A stretch of 64,000 nucleotides of DNA from Plasmodiophora brassicae (Eukaryota > Endomyxa: Phytomyxea > Phytomyxea > Plasmodiophorida): the NCBI GenBank assembly GCA_036867785.1, contig CP145415.1, positions 248,001 to 312,000 on the forward strand. The letters run 5' to 3'. The notes beneath the pieces were generated by a model, which had not been told where the DNA came from, ran no database searches, and saw only the letters and a list, made by a program, of their open reading frames with translations. Positions 48,587-59,326 of the stretch are shown one piece after another. The translations under genes and the position numbers were made by a program. Each line of letters begins with the position of its first letter. Position 1 is the first letter of the stretch.

Positions 48587-51500
48587 TCAGGGCTTGCTGG
48601 CGCCGGCGCGGTTGCTGATGTGGCCGTACAGTTCGTCGCAGCTCGCCTTGGCGTCCGCCAGCAGCATCTGCGTCTTCTCGTCGTAGAACACGGGGTTATC
48701 TGGGAGCGCGACGCGCACACACACGCTCAGACCTGGGGCCCGGGCCCACCAACCCAGACGCGAGCCGACCGACCAATGTCCAGGTACCCGGCGCCCATCG
48801 ATCGCTTCAGGCTGCACAGCACATGGGTCGTCAATCGATGATCATCGCGCGCGCGATTGCACTCACATGATGACGTTCTTGGAGTCCCAGACGCGCAGGA
48901 CGGGCATGCCTGACCAATCGCAATCGTACCGTTCAATGGGCAGCGGGCGCTGTGCAGACGGCGCCCGCCAGCTACGTACCCTTGATGGGGGAATTCGGGT
49001 CGTCCTCCGCGCTGCGGTTGATGGTGTCGTTGGCGCCGATCACCAGCGTCACGCAGGTCTCCTTGAATTCGTCGTTGATCGCCTCCAGCTCGTGGACGAT
49101 GTCGTGCGGGACGCCGGCCTCGGCCAGGATGACGTTGAGCTGGCCGGGCATGCGCCCGGCCACCGGATGGATGGCGAACTTCACGTCGACGTCGCGGTCA
49201 CGTAGCGCCTTGATCATCTGCGCCAGCGAGTACTGTGCCCCGGCGACACACAGGCCGTACCCGGGGACGACGACGACCTTCCTGGCGTTCAGCAGGGCGT
49301 CCGCGACCGCGCTGTCGACCGAGACGTCAGCGCGCGCGAGCAACGCCCCCGGACGCAACAACGTACCTCGCCGACGTTTCCTGGTACGGCCTGACGTCGG
49401 CGGACGCCCCCTGGGCGGGGCGCTCGGCGCCGATCCCGCCGAACAGGACCGTGGCCAGGTTGCGGTTCATGGACCGGCACATGACGTAGGAGAGGATGGC
49501 GCCGGACGACCCGATCAGGCTGCCGACGATCGTCAGCAGGTCGTTCTGGAGCATGAACCCCTCGGCGCAGAGCGCCCAGCCGCTGTACGAGTTCAGCACG
49601 GTGATGGCGACGGGCATGTCCGCCCCGCCGATCGACGACGTGACGTGGGCGCCCAGCGACGTCGACAGCAGGGCGGAGGCGGCCAGGGCGGCGGCCCCGG
49701 CCGGCGACGCCGGGTCGGCCATGAACGGGACCAGCGCCGCCAGCGACGCCGCCGACAGGCCGACGTTGATCAGGTCGCGCCCCGGCAACGTCATCGGCTT
49801 GGACGAGATCAGCCCCTGCAGCTTGGCGAACGCGACGATCGACCCGGTCAGCGTCATCCCGCCGATGAACATGCCCGAGAACTGGACGTGTGTGTGTGTG
49901 TGTCAGAGAGCGGGCGCGCGCGCGTCGGCAACGCGCCAGGTGGCTTACCAGGGCAGCGGCGTGGACGGCATCGATCGTCGTCATCGCCGAGTAGGCCGAG
50001 GCGGACGTCAGCATGGCGGCGGCGCCCACCAGCGAGTGGAACGCGGCGACCGTCTGCGGGAGCTGGACGGGCGAGACGCGCCCGGAGATGTAGGCGCCGA
50101 GCGAGCCGCCGGCCGCCACCACCGACCCGATCTGGACGAGCAGCGGCAGGTCGGCGTGCAGGGCGCCGACCGTCGTGGCCAGGCCGGCGCCCACGCCCAG
50201 CATGCCGAGCGTGTTGCCGACCCGGGCCGTCGACTGCGACGACAGGCACGACAGGGACGCGATGCAGAGCAGCGACGACGTCAGGAAGCCCATGGCGTGC
50301 ACGCCGGCGATGTGCACGCCGGACAGGTACGCGCCGCCGAACGCAGCGGCCGGCAGCGCGTACAGGTAGGCGTAGTCGGGCGGGTCGCCAGGGCGCCTGC
50401 GACAGACATGAGATGGTGAGGGGAAGCCACAAAGCGATTCAGTGCCCGCCTCGGCAACGTACCTGAACATGGCCAGCATGCGGTGCGAGACGAGGAAGCC
50501 GCCGGCGATGTTCACCGAGCTGAGCAGGACGGCCAGGGCGGCGCACGCCTGCGACAGCGTGTCGGGGGCGTACCCGCCGCCCATGCAGAGCAGGCCGCCG
50601 ATCGCGGTCGTCCCCGAGATCGCGTTCGTCACCGACATCAGCGGGGAGTGCAGCGACGGCGCCACGTTCCAGACGGTCTGGTTGCCGACGATGGCGCTCA
50701 GCGCCAACGTCGTCGCCATGCCCGTGAAGGCCGCCCCGGCGCCCACGCCGCCGAGGCCCAGCAGGCCGAGGACGCCGGACGACAGCAGCAGGGACCGGCG
50801 CAGGTTCGTCCGGAACGCTTCCGACTCGGGCGACGACGACACCGGGGCGACCTTGTCCGACGACGGTTTCGGTTTCGGCGGCGACGGCGACGGAAGCGCC
50901 GGCGCCGGCCACATGAGGTCGCCGTTCAGCGTGACGAGCGCGCAGCGTGCCACAACTGAGCGGGGCAGGGTTAGGGATGGGGCGCGCGACCCGACCGGCG
51001 CCAAACCCCCGGAGACCATCGTCGACGTCGATGAGGAACTCGTCGCCGTGCGACGACCGCAGCGCGCCCAGCAGGAAGGTCAGCTGGTTGCGGGCGAACA
51101 TCGACGACGCCTGCGTCGCCATGCGGCTGACCAGGTCGGTGTACCCGATGCAGGTGACGTCGTTGGCAACCTGTGCGCGCGCGCGCGTCGAAGGTCACAA
51201 GTCAGTGTCGTCGTCGACGAATTAACGCGGCCTGACCTTGACGGCGCGCCCAGGGACGGTTGTCGCGACGTTGCCGCCGGCCTCGGCGGCGAGGTCGACG
51301 ATGACGCTGCCGGGGCGCATCAGCGCGACCATGTCGTCGGTGATGAGGCGGGGCGCGGGCCTGCCCGGGATCAGCGCCGTCGTGATGACGATGTCGACCT
51401 CGCGGAGCTGGTCGGCGAACAGCGTCCGCTCGGCCTCCAGGAACTCCTCGCTCATCTCCTTCGCGTACCCGCCGGCCCCTTCGGCGCCCTCGAACCCGGG

Positions 51501-52567
51501 GACGCGCAGGAACTCGGCGCCGATGCTCTGCGCCTGCTCGGCAACCGCCTCGCGAACTGGATGGGGAACGTTAGGCCGGCAGCGGTGCATGGGGCGCGCA
51601 GGTGCCGCGTTCGTACCGTCAAAGACGCGAACGATGGCGCCCAGGTTCTTGGCCTGAGCGGCGGCGGCCAGGCCAGCGACGCCGCCCCCGAGGACCAGGA
51701 CCTTGGCCGGCGGCGTCGTTCCAGCGGCCGTGATCTGCTTGCTCCAGAACCGGCCGTACCTGTACGTCGCGGGACGTCAGAGCACACTCGGGAGAGGGGT
51801 GGGGGGCGCACGACGCACGCGTTGGCCGCCTCGATGACGGCCCGGACGCCCGCAATGTTGGACATGGAGCTGAGCGCGTCCATGGCCTGCGCGCGGGTGA
51901 TACGCGGGATGCAATCCATGGCGAGGGCGTTGACGCCGCTCGACCTGGCTTTGTCGACCGTGTCGGTGTGGACGGCCGGCTGCAGGAAGGAGATGAGCGT
52001 GGCGCCCCGGCGCATCATATCCAGCTCGTGCAGGACGACGCCGGCCGCGTGGAACCCGTCCTGGTCGGGCGGGAACAGCGACATCGGCGGGCGAACCTTC
52101 AGGACAATGTCCGCGTTGAACGCGTCGGCGGCCGTCGGCACGATCGTGGCGCCGGCGGCCGCATAGTCGGCGTCCGAGAAGTTGCTGGCGGCGCCCGCGC
52201 CCGACTGGACGACCACGCGGAACCTGCGACGAGCTCGGCTCAGCGGTCGCTATCTCCTCTTCCACGACGCGTCACGGTCGTACCCTTTCCGGACGAGCGC
52301 GGCGCAGGTGTCCGGCGTCTGGGCGACGCGCGCCTCCCCATCAGCAACCTCCTTCGGTACCCCGATGGTCAGGTTCGCGTACGGGATCCCGTGCGGTCGG
52401 CCCGCGGCAGGCAGCCCGGCACGCGCCTCAGCGGCCGCCGGCGCTTTCGACGACTGGAACCGGACCGGGACGCAGTGCCGGCCGCGTGCCAGTACCGGCA
52501 GCAGCGACGGTGCCACGAGCGACCGCACGCGCCGGTGACGTCGCAGCAGGCACCGCGCGGCCAACAT
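48587..52567 (-). CDS. NNT: Mitochondrial NAD(P) transhydrogenase, alpha-beta fusion (1102 aa, twelve exons)
   Basis: Exons from 52567: 52284-52567, 51819-52223, 51617-51759, 51237-51556, 50996-51170, 50463-50955, 49949-50396, 49367-49881, 48980-49311, 48867-48909, 48774-48811 and 48587-48699; every junction keeps phase. The leader [20 protein letters not shown] is mitochondrial. The NAD domain starts [20 protein letters not shown] and has [20 protein letters not shown] and [11 protein letters not shown]. Membrane helices include [20 protein letters not shown]. The NADP domain has [40 protein letters not shown] and the final [17 protein letters not shown]. It uses the proton gradient to make NADPH from NADH. 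The order is alpha then beta, as in animals. Several introns carry TG or CG tracts. Confidence 0.95.
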
Positions 52568-52978
52568 GACGCACGCCGGCGACGACGTTCACAAATGTGG
52601 CGCGCGTGCCGCGGTCACGTAGCCGGACCCACTGAGAGGGGGCCGCGTGGCGCCCGGCCCGTCTCGCAGTTCGGCGGGCGACGTAACCCAGTGCCCCCAG
52701 CTGCGCACTGGATGCCCACGATGCGCGACTGCACCCCGTCCCGGCCACGGACGCAGGTGCGCGCGCGCTGATTATTAGCAGACTGACGCCAAGATGCGGT
52801 TGCAGCTTCCGTATGGGGACACGCGTGCGCCGCAACGTCCCCGGTCTTGTACGTTCCAGAGCGATCCGGAACCGCGGTGCGCAGCAGGCGCGCGTTCCAG
52901 AAGGCGGTGGACGCGCGCGACGCGTGTGTGCGAGAGGCGTCGTAATTTTAGCCGGGCGGGGTGTCGGTCGCCGCCAGC
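52568..52978. promoter_or_regulatory. Shared upstream region of NNT (-) and the coiled-coil gene (+)
   Basis: A 411-bp divergent spacer; no motif recognised. Confidence 0.35.
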
Positions 52979-53883
52979 ATGAGGTGCCGCCGGGTGCTGT
53001 GTCGCGCGGCATCGACCGTCGCGGTGGAACGTGGCGAGGCGGCGATTGCGGATGCGATGGCCGCGGTCCAGGGCGCGTGCCGGGACGCCGGCCGCGAGTC
53101 GGCGTGCACGGTGATGCGGGAGGCGTTCCAGGCGATGCGGGCCCGGTTGCAAACGGCGGAGGACACGCTCGGCGCCTTGCACCAAGCAAAGAGGGACGTG
53201 CTGGTCGCGCAGGACGAACTGATAACGGCCCAGCAGGACCTGGCCGCTGCGAAACAGGTGGGCTGTGCGCGCGCGCGCGTGTGTGTATAGGTTCGCTGAA
53301 CCGGTGCGCACAGATGGATCAGGTCCCGGCGGTGCTCGACAAGGTCAACCGGGCCGTCGCCGACCTGGAGACGGCGACGACCGAGTTCGACTGGCTGGGG
53401 CGGACGCTGACCGCGCGCCACCTGATTGAACGGTTCGAGGACCGGTACCGGCTGGTCTGGCTCGGCCAGCGCCTGCGCCTGCTGAAATGGGTCCAGATCC
53501 TGGACAGCAGCAGGCAGCTGTGCATCGAGCTCAGGAAATGCGGCGTCGGCGACCGCGTCAAGGACCTGGCCGTCGCCGCCCACCGCATCCACGTCGACTA
53601 CGCCGACGACGCGCACGGGTGGTCCGGGTCGCTCGGCGCCCGCGTCGTCGAGATCTTCACCGACGAGCACGACCAGAAGCGCGTCCGCGCCGACCTGCGC
53701 TTCCTGCAGACGCTCGCCGGCATGCTGCACTACCGCGTCACGTTCATCGCGCGGCACAACGCGAACGGCGCCGCGCTGGCCCTCGACGCCGACGACTACG
53801 TCGCCCTGCGGAACACGCCCTACCCCAGCCGGTACGACCCGGTCCCCAATCGTAAACGCAGGTACCTGGGCGGTACCCCCTGA
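52979..53883 (+). CDS. Coiled-coil protein, probable mitochondrial leader (282 aa, two exons)
   Basis: Exons are 52979-53257 and 53314-53883; the 56-bp intron starts GTGGGC, holds a CG/TG tract and ends GCACAG. The leader MRCRRVLCRAASTVAV is basic with small residues. Residues 25-95 form a helix (MREAFQAMRARLQTAEDTLG). The second exon encodes a helical domain (LIERFEDRYRLVWLGQRLRL, WVQILDSSRQLCIELRKCGV) and a tail with YPSRYDPVPNRKRRYLGG. I recognise no family. It lies between NNT and a PPR gene, both mitochondrial candidates, which is only suggestive. Confidence 0.65.
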
Positions 53884-53949
53884 AGATACTTGTCCGGTGG
53901 CTTCCGGGGGCACGCACGTCGCCGTCGCGTGCAGCTTCGGACTTGCCAA

Positions 53950-55212
53950 ATGAGGGCGTGGCGCGCGATCGACCACGACGTCGTCCGCCGGGCGGCGACG
54001 TCGCTGCTGCAGTGCCGGCCCGCGTTCGCCGCTGCGGCCCGGCGGCGCTGCTGCGTCCAGAGCGCGGTGCCGGCGACGTCGAGGCGGCGTTTCGACCAGA
54101 GGAAGGTGGGCGGGGCGATCCGGGCGCTGCGCGACGAGGACGACGCGGATCGCGGCTGGCAGCGATTCCAGGCGGTGCTGGAGTCGCGGGCGGACGTCGA
54201 CGTGCGCCTGTTCCAGTCCATGCTGACGTTCTGCGGGCGGCACGCGCCGGCGAAAGCGCCCAGCGTGCTGGCGGCGTGCGTGTCGCGCGGCGTCCCCGTG
54301 TCCGATGCGCTGTTCAAGGCGTTCCTGCGCGCGTGCCTGAAGGCGGACCCGCCGCGCCTCGACGACGTCCTGCAGCAGTACGCGGCGTGCGGCCCCCGGA
54401 CGCCCGACACGATCTTCACCGTCGCGCTCGCCTGCCTGGACGCGAAACGGCCGGCCCCGGCCCTGTCCCTGGTGCCGGACGTCGTCACGAACGCCGTGCC
54501 GCTGACGGAGCCGCTGGCGTACGTCCTGGCGGCGTCCTGCGCGGCATGCAGGGCGATGCCGGCAGCCGCCGACGCTGCCGACACGCTGGTCGACCTGATC
54601 CCCGCGGCGGGCGGCGCCATACGGAACCCGCAGGTGTTCAGCGACCTCGTGCGCGCCCTGCTGGCGCACAAGCGCCTGGACAAGGCGCTCGGCGTCGTGC
54701 GCCTGATGGAGACGTCGGTCGACCTGCCGCCCACCGATGCGATCTACCGGCGCGTTCTCGTCGCTGCTGCCGGCGCCGACCGGGTCGACGACGCCCTGCG
54801 CCTGTACCGGACGATGCTGCAGAGGCGGATGCAGGTCGCGATGCCAGCGGTGCTGGCGCTGGTGGCCGCCTGCGCCCGCTGCGGCGACGTCGACGCCGTC
54901 CGCGCCCTGCACCTGTACGTGACCGACCCTTCGGCGACGGCGGCGCTGAACGGGAGCGCCGTCGCGGCGTTCGCCGGCGCGTACGCCCGGTGCGGCACGC
55001 TGGACGACCTGCGCGCCCTGCACCAGTTCGCACGCGACCACGACCTGATGCGGCACGGCGGGGTCGTCGGCGCGTTCGTCGACGCGTTCGGCAGGCGCCG
55101 TGACCGTGCCGCCGTGCAGGCCCTGGAGGCGCACGCCCGCCGCCACGGACTTGAGCTGCAGGTCGCCCGGGCCTGCGCCGTCGCCTACGACCGCTGCGAC
55201 GCTGATCGATGA
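53950..55212 (+). CDS. PPR-like protein, probably mitochondrial (420 aa)
   Basis: The ATG at 53950 (MRAWRAIDHDVVRRAATSLL) gives a basic leader; the frame also has an ATG 60 bp upstream. Paired helices with PPR spacing cover the rest: VRLFQSMLTFCGRHAPAKAP, PLAYVLAASCAACRAMPAAA, VFSDLVRALLAHKRLDKALG, IYRRVLVAAAGADRVDDALR and AVLALVAACARCGDVDAVRA. The repeats IYRRVL...DDALRLYRTML are classical PPR. It should bind organelle RNA. It is a paralogue of the protein at 11759-12727 but carries more repeats. Confidence 0.78.
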   Translation: MRAWRAIDHDVVRRAATSLLQCRPAFAAAARRRCCVQSAVPATSRRRFDQRKVGGAIRALRDEDDADRGWQRFQAVLESRADVDVRLFQSMLTFCGRHAPAKAPSVLAACVSRGVPVSDALFKAFLRACLKADPPRLDDVLQQYAACGPRTPDTIFTVALACLDAKRPAPALSLVPDVVTNAVPLTEPLAYVLAASCAACRAMPAAADAADTLVDLIPAAGGAIRNPQVFSDLVRALLAHKRLDKALGVVRLMETSVDLPPTDAIYRRVLVAAAGADRVDDALRLYRTMLQRRMQVAMPAVLALVAACARCGDVDAVRALHLYVTDPSATAALNGSAVAAFAGAYARCGTLDDLRALHQFARDHDLMRHGGVVGAFVDAFGRRRDRAAVQALEAHARRHGLELQVARACAVAYDRCDADR

Positions 55213-55330
55213 CGACGACGACGGCCGGGGCCGCGATCATACTTCATATATAATACGGTGGGGTTCGGGTGTGTGTGGGGGCCATCGATGGACAATACAG
55301 GACATGCGGATGCGTGCGTCGGCGGTCTAA

Positions 55331-56032
55331 TCATCCGCGGGGCAGGCACAGTCGCTGTTGCTGTCGTTGCAGAGCGCCGGGCTGCCGTCGCCTGTTCTCG
55401 ACGTCGCCCGCGATGCGCCCGTTCAGTTTCCGGCGCTGCGGGACGACGCCGGACGCCAGCACGCGCTCGCGCAGCGCCTTCAGCTCGCGGTCGACCTGTT
55501 TCAGGCGTTCCCGGTCCTGGTCGGCGCGGCTCCCGCCGGACTCGGTCGTCTCGACGCCGACGTCGCCCTCGTCGTCGTCGTCGTCGATGAGGTACGGGAT
55601 GACGGCGGTTTCGGTTTCGGTCGTGATCGTGGTGACCGTCCTGGTCGACTGGACCACGATCTGGTCCTCGCCGGTGGCGGCGTGCCGCGCCCAGGTCGAG
55701 CAGACGGGCTCGGCGGCGGCCTCGGTCGGCGGGTGCATTCGCCGCTCATGGTCGTGGCTGACGGCGGAGTACACGGCGAGCATGTCGTAGAACACGGCCT
55801 TGGCCGCCCTGAACTGCTCCTCGCAGGACGCGCAGGCGGCCGCGTCCGTACAGGACGGACACGACAGGCGACGACGACGGCCCGGCGGCGGCGGCGACGT
55901 CGACACCGGTCGGTCCGGCACCGACGACCGCGGCCGTGGCCGATGCTGACGCCGACGGACGGATGCAACGACGACAATGAGGCCGACGACGGCCAGGCCG
56001 CCGACGACGAGCAGGTCGGGCAGATTGCCCAT
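55331..56032 (-). CDS. Single-pass membrane protein with cytosolic coiled coil (233 aa)
   Basis: The ATG at 56032 gives MGNLPDLLVVGGLAVVGLIVV, an N-terminal membrane segment, then a basic stop (RRRQHRPRPR). A cluster CPSCTDAAACASCEEQF could bind a metal. After a Thr-rich stretch and an acidic run (DDDDDEGDVGVE) comes a helix (DRERLKQVDRELKALRERVL) and a Gln-rich tail. Family unknown. The frame runs much further upstream into poly-Pro and a zinc-knuckle fragment, which I treat as separate sequence because it belongs to an inverted repeat. Confidence 0.6.
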   Translation of the reverse strand: MGNLPDLLVVGGLAVVGLIVVVASVRRRQHRPRPRSSVPDRPVSTSPPPPGRRRRLSCPSCTDAAACASCEEQFRAAKAVFYDMLAVYSAVSHDHERRMHPPTEAAAEPVCSTWARHAATGEDQIVVQSTRTVTTITTETETAVIPYLIDDDDDEGDVGVETTESGGSRADQDRERLKQVDRELKALRERVLASGVVPQRRKLNGRIAGDVENRRRQPGALQRQQQRLCLPRG

Positions 56033-57305
56033 GGGCGGCGGTGATGCTACCGGCGGCGGCGGCGGCGGCGGCGGCGGCGACACCGCGCAGTAATGGCGGG
56101 CCAATCTGCGCGCGACCCCGATCCGTACTGGGTAGGACGTACCAGGCAGGTAGGATCGCCGCCCGCCCAACGCTCGAGGAGGTACCCAGATCTGCCCCGA
56201 AACCCGGCGCGATGCTGGACGATGCAGGGCAGGGCAACGGACGAGCGGGCGGGCGCGGAACCGTCTAGGTGAGCGCGCGACCCCCCAGGGCGGACCCGTC
56301 ACTGTGCCAGTCGGTCGGCCGGTCGAATCCCGATACCTAATAAAGTTCCCGCCGCACGAGTCGCGCGCCGGCGTGCCCTCCGATCGACCCATCCCGGGTT
56401 TGCCCACAATATCATTCCTTGACGGCGGCCACTGCGGGTACATTCGCCCATCGTGTTTATTGGCGGTTGCGAGCAGTGCCCTCATCAGCGGCGGTTCTAC
56501 CCGCAGCTGATGACATCCCAAAGCCCGGTCGACGGGGACCGACATGTTGGCATTGCGAGGGCCGACGTACGCTCCGGGACTCATCTCCAATGCCTTATAG
56601 CCACTGTCGGCCCTCCTCCAATTCAGGACAGCGTTGCATGCACCTTCTTTCACCGTTATAGGAAGCGGGCCCATTCGTGCGTTCGCCTTCACGAGAGCCT
56701 TACACTCTTCCGCGCTGGGCTTGGTTGGGCAGTACCGGAACGTATGCTGGCCCTTGCAATGCCAACATGTCGGTCCCCAACCGGGCTTTGGGATGTCATC
56801 AGCGGCGGGTAGAGCGGCCGCTGATATCGACGTAGCTGATATGCTTGCGCCTGATGTAGGTGCATGTGAGTGCAGGTTCAGAGCGGTGGCGGTTGAATCG
56901 ACCACAACCGATCTCGTACTGTCTTAGAATGGTCCCTTGCAAAATGGGTGTACTTTTCATGTATATATGGAATCGCAGTGGCCATGACGTCAGCTGGCAC
57001 CAGAGAGCGTCCTAGAACGACATCGAATTCCTTGTGATGCCGATGAATCGCGACGCGTGCGCCGTCAAGCCTGCCCAGGGAGAACGAGCCAGCGAAGTAG
57101 ATTAGTCGGCAGATTATTCATCAGGCTTGGTGATCAATTCCGGAAGACCTTGACTACCGACTAATCGGTCACGCCGCAATCGGGTCACTAGCTAGCCTGC
57201 CAACCCGGGCGGGGGAATGCCCAGGCGAACCATTCCCTCAGCGTCTAACTATCTGCAACAAGCCAACCTTCATATTGTTCTGCAAGCACCCCCCTCAACG
57301 TTCCA
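56033..57305. other. About 1.3 kb: microsatellite, foldback and no supported gene
   Basis: A (GGC)n run lies at 56050-56080. The foldback described separately occupies 56498-56815. Right of it, at 57106-57167, TTAGTCGG and CCGACTAA form a short inverted pair. No complete gene is visible. Confidence 0.5.
56498..56815. repeat. Foldback with a gag-like zinc-knuckle fragment in its arms
   Basis: The arms at about 56498-56575 and 56735-56815 are diverged reverse complements (CTACCCGC, GATGACATCCCAAAGCCCGG, GACATGTTGGCATTGC). On the minus strand the right arm encodes CWHCKGQHTFRYC, a CX2CX3HX4C knuckle like those of retrotransposon nucleocapsids; the left arm encodes a degenerate copy in the opposite direction (CWHCEGRRTLRD). 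It is probably the remnant of two inverted pieces of a retroelement. Confidence 0.7.
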
Positions 57306-57563
57306 ATGCAGTCGCAGCCGCCGCAGTACACCCAGGCAGGACAACCGCAGCTGGTGGCCGTGGCGCAGGTAGCCCGTCCGCAGCATCAGCTCGGCCCGGA
57401 CGGTCGCCCGATTCTCCGCGTCCAGGAGCCCGACTTCATCGCCAAGTGCTGCTGCCCTGTCCCCGCCACCTACATCGTGGAGGGTTTCGGGACCGAGTGC
57501 CTGCTGGCCTGGTTCTGTGGATGCATTTACACGAACTTTTTCTGGGAGCCTCGCGGCCTCTAG
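57306..57563 (+). CDS. Small Cys-rich protein (85 aa), unknown
   Basis: The ATG at 57306 is followed by a Gln/Pro-rich N-terminus (MQSQPPQYTQAGQPQLVAVA) and a compact hydrophobic Cys-rich end: FIAKCCCPVPATYIVEGFGT then ECLLAWFCGCIYTNFFWEP. Seven cysteines lie close to or within a potential membrane-associated segment. The layout recalls PLAC8/cornifelin-like proteins (Cys clusters in short hydrophobic stretches), but the match is weak. It has no signal peptide and no intron. Confidence 0.55.
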   Translation: MQSQPPQYTQAGQPQLVAVAQVARPQHQLGPDGRPILRVQEPDFIAKCCCPVPATYIVEGFGTECLLAWFCGCIYTNFFWEPRGL

Positions 57564-57849
57564 ACGTCCACCGCATCTGGCAGCAACCTGCAACAATAAA
57601 CAGGCATCGTTGCTGGGTTCGATCTCATGATGCATCCCTTATTTGGTGGAATTCCTGCACCTCGATCTGAGCTGAAACATCTGGTGTAGCCGGCCTAGAA
57701 CGGTTCGCCCGGTTCGCCGCGCCTGCCTTGAATGGGCGTGATACGATTGAATCGAACAGAAGCCGTTAGGCCACCAGGACGGGATGTCTTGGCCGATGAA
57801 ATGCGAGCGGGACCGTCTGCACCCATGCGGGTCGATTGCATGTTCCATG
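57564..57849. other. Intergenic, nothing recognised
   Basis: No gene or repeat is supported here; the palindrome upstream of the WD40 gene begins at its right edge. Confidence 0.4.
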
Positions 57850-57897
57850 CCGACTCGCAAGGTTGTGATGTTCACAGGATTACGACTTGCGAGTCGG
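57850..57897. promoter_or_regulatory. 12-bp perfect inverted repeat upstream of the WD40 gene
   Basis: CCGACTCGCAAG (57850-57861) and CTTGCGAGTCGG (57886-57897) are exact complements with a 24-bp loop, ending 61 bp before the ATG at 57959. It may be a regulator site or an mRNA leader hairpin. Confidence 0.5.
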
Positions 57898-57958
57898 TCG
57901 ACTCGTGAAAGGTGCTGCCTTCCGGTCGGTGGTGGGCCGTCACACGCGACACGACAGG

Positions 57959-59263
57959 ATGGAAGGCGGCGCGACGCTTGCCGATCGCGTCGATCTGCCG
58001 ACGTCGCCCACGTCGCTGGTCCTGGAGGGGGAGCAGGACATTGGCCTGGAATACCTAGCGCCGAGCGTGACCCTGCTCATGGTGCCCCGATTATCCTCTG
58101 TCCTCGTCTCGATCGGGCGTGAGATCGGCCTGTACCCGCTGCAGGGCGACAACGTCCTGAGCCCGACCTGCACACACGAATTCCAGGTCGGCGACGTCTC
58201 ATGCAGCGCCGCGCTGCACAGATTCAACGACGACGACGACGAAGACGTCGGCGCTTGGATCGCCAGCGGCACCAGCGCCGGGTCCATTGCCGTCTACCGC
58301 CTCGACGGCACGTCTTCGGAGCTGGCCGCGCTTCGATGGCTGAACGACGGCGGGAAGATCACGTCGTCTCCAGTCACCGTGCTGGCGGTGGCCAGCAGTC
58401 ACCCGTCCCTGCTGATGGCCAGCCACAAGGTCGGGTCCATCTTCGTCTACGACCTGCAGCTGGAGCACGAGGCGCCGATGAAGGTGGTCGATGGAAGCCC
58501 ACGCTCGGCGCTCCTGTCGATGCCGGCGTCGTCCAGCCCCGACCTGACGGCCCCGATGCCGCATCGCAAGTCGATCCGAGAGAAGTTGCTCGAACGGCGC
58601 GATACGATGCTGACGTCGAGGAAGAAGCCGTCGGTGACCGCGATCGACACGGCCGACTTTCGCGTTATTCAACGTGGGAAGGGCACGATCCGGAACCCGA
58701 TCCGGTGCTTCCAGCTGGCGGCGTCGCCCATCACCGACATGCAATTCGGCGCCGACGACCAGCTGCTGGCCGTTGGGCAGCGGTCCGGCCTCATCGCCGT
58801 GATTGACATGAGCGCGTCCCCGCCGAAGAAGGTCGCCCTGTTCGAGTCGTGGTTCGGCGCCATCACGTGCCTGGCCTGGGGGACCAGCTCCGACGGTCGG
58901 CGACTGCTGGCCAGCGGGTCCCAGGACGACCTCGTCGCCGTCTACGACGTCGACCGCGGCATCTGCCTGGCGCATGGCGTCGGGCACCGGAGCTGGCCCA
59001 GACAGGTCGCCTTCGTCGGCCCGCAGACCGTCATGTCCGTCGGTGAGGACGGCAACATGGTCGTCTGGGAGATCGGCCAGATCCGGCGACGCAGCCGCAC
59101 CGATGTCGGCGCCGGCGCTGCTGGCCCGATGATCCCCATGCTGGACCCGTTCACCGTCGCCCGCATCCACGCGGAACCCTGCGCCTGCCTCGCCATCCAC
59201 GCCGACGTCGTCGTCACGCTCTGCCGCCTGGGGCGACTGAAACTATGGCGATTGCAGCAGTAA
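57959..59263 (+). CDS. WD40 protein of the WDR20/DMWD/CreC family (434 aa)
   Basis: The first ATG is at 57959; the longer frame upstream would need a TTG. Beta-propeller blades are visible, and the C-terminal half carries the family signature: NPIRCFQLAASPITDMQFGA, DDQLLAVGQRSGLIAVID, WFGAITCLAWGTSSDGRRLL, GSQDDLVAVYDV and GHRSWPRQVAFVG. These align with NP..W....I....FSPDG, YFG...C..WSPDG, GGEDDLV and GH.SWV..VAFD of WDR20 and fungal CreC. Those proteins activate deubiquitinases of the USP12/46 (CreB) type. No intron is needed. Other WD40 roles cannot be excluded. Confidence 0.75.
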   Translation: MEGGATLADRVDLPTSPTSLVLEGEQDIGLEYLAPSVTLLMVPRLSSVLVSIGREIGLYPLQGDNVLSPTCTHEFQVGDVSCSAALHRFNDDDDEDVGAWIASGTSAGSIAVYRLDGTSSELAALRWLNDGGKITSSPVTVLAVASSHPSLLMASHKVGSIFVYDLQLEHEAPMKVVDGSPRSALLSMPASSSPDLTAPMPHRKSIREKLLERRDTMLTSRKKPSVTAIDTADFRVIQRGKGTIRNPIRCFQLAASPITDMQFGADDQLLAVGQRSGLIAVIDMSASPPKKVALFESWFGAITCLAWGTSSDGRRLLASGSQDDLVAVYDVDRGICLAHGVGHRSWPRQVAFVGPQTVMSVGEDGNMVVWEIGQIRRRSRTDVGAGAAGPMIPMLDPFTVARIHAEPCACLAIHADVVVTLCRLGRLKLWRLQQ

Positions 59264-59326
59264 ACCAACAGGTCGTCGAGGCAGACTGTATTGACAGGAA
59301 AGGGCCTGCATCCGAACCAGGGCGAA

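Noticed and set aside
56320-56345. A T-arm-like GGTCGAATCCC as part of a tRNA
   Set aside because: No matching acceptor or anticodon stem can be drawn upstream.
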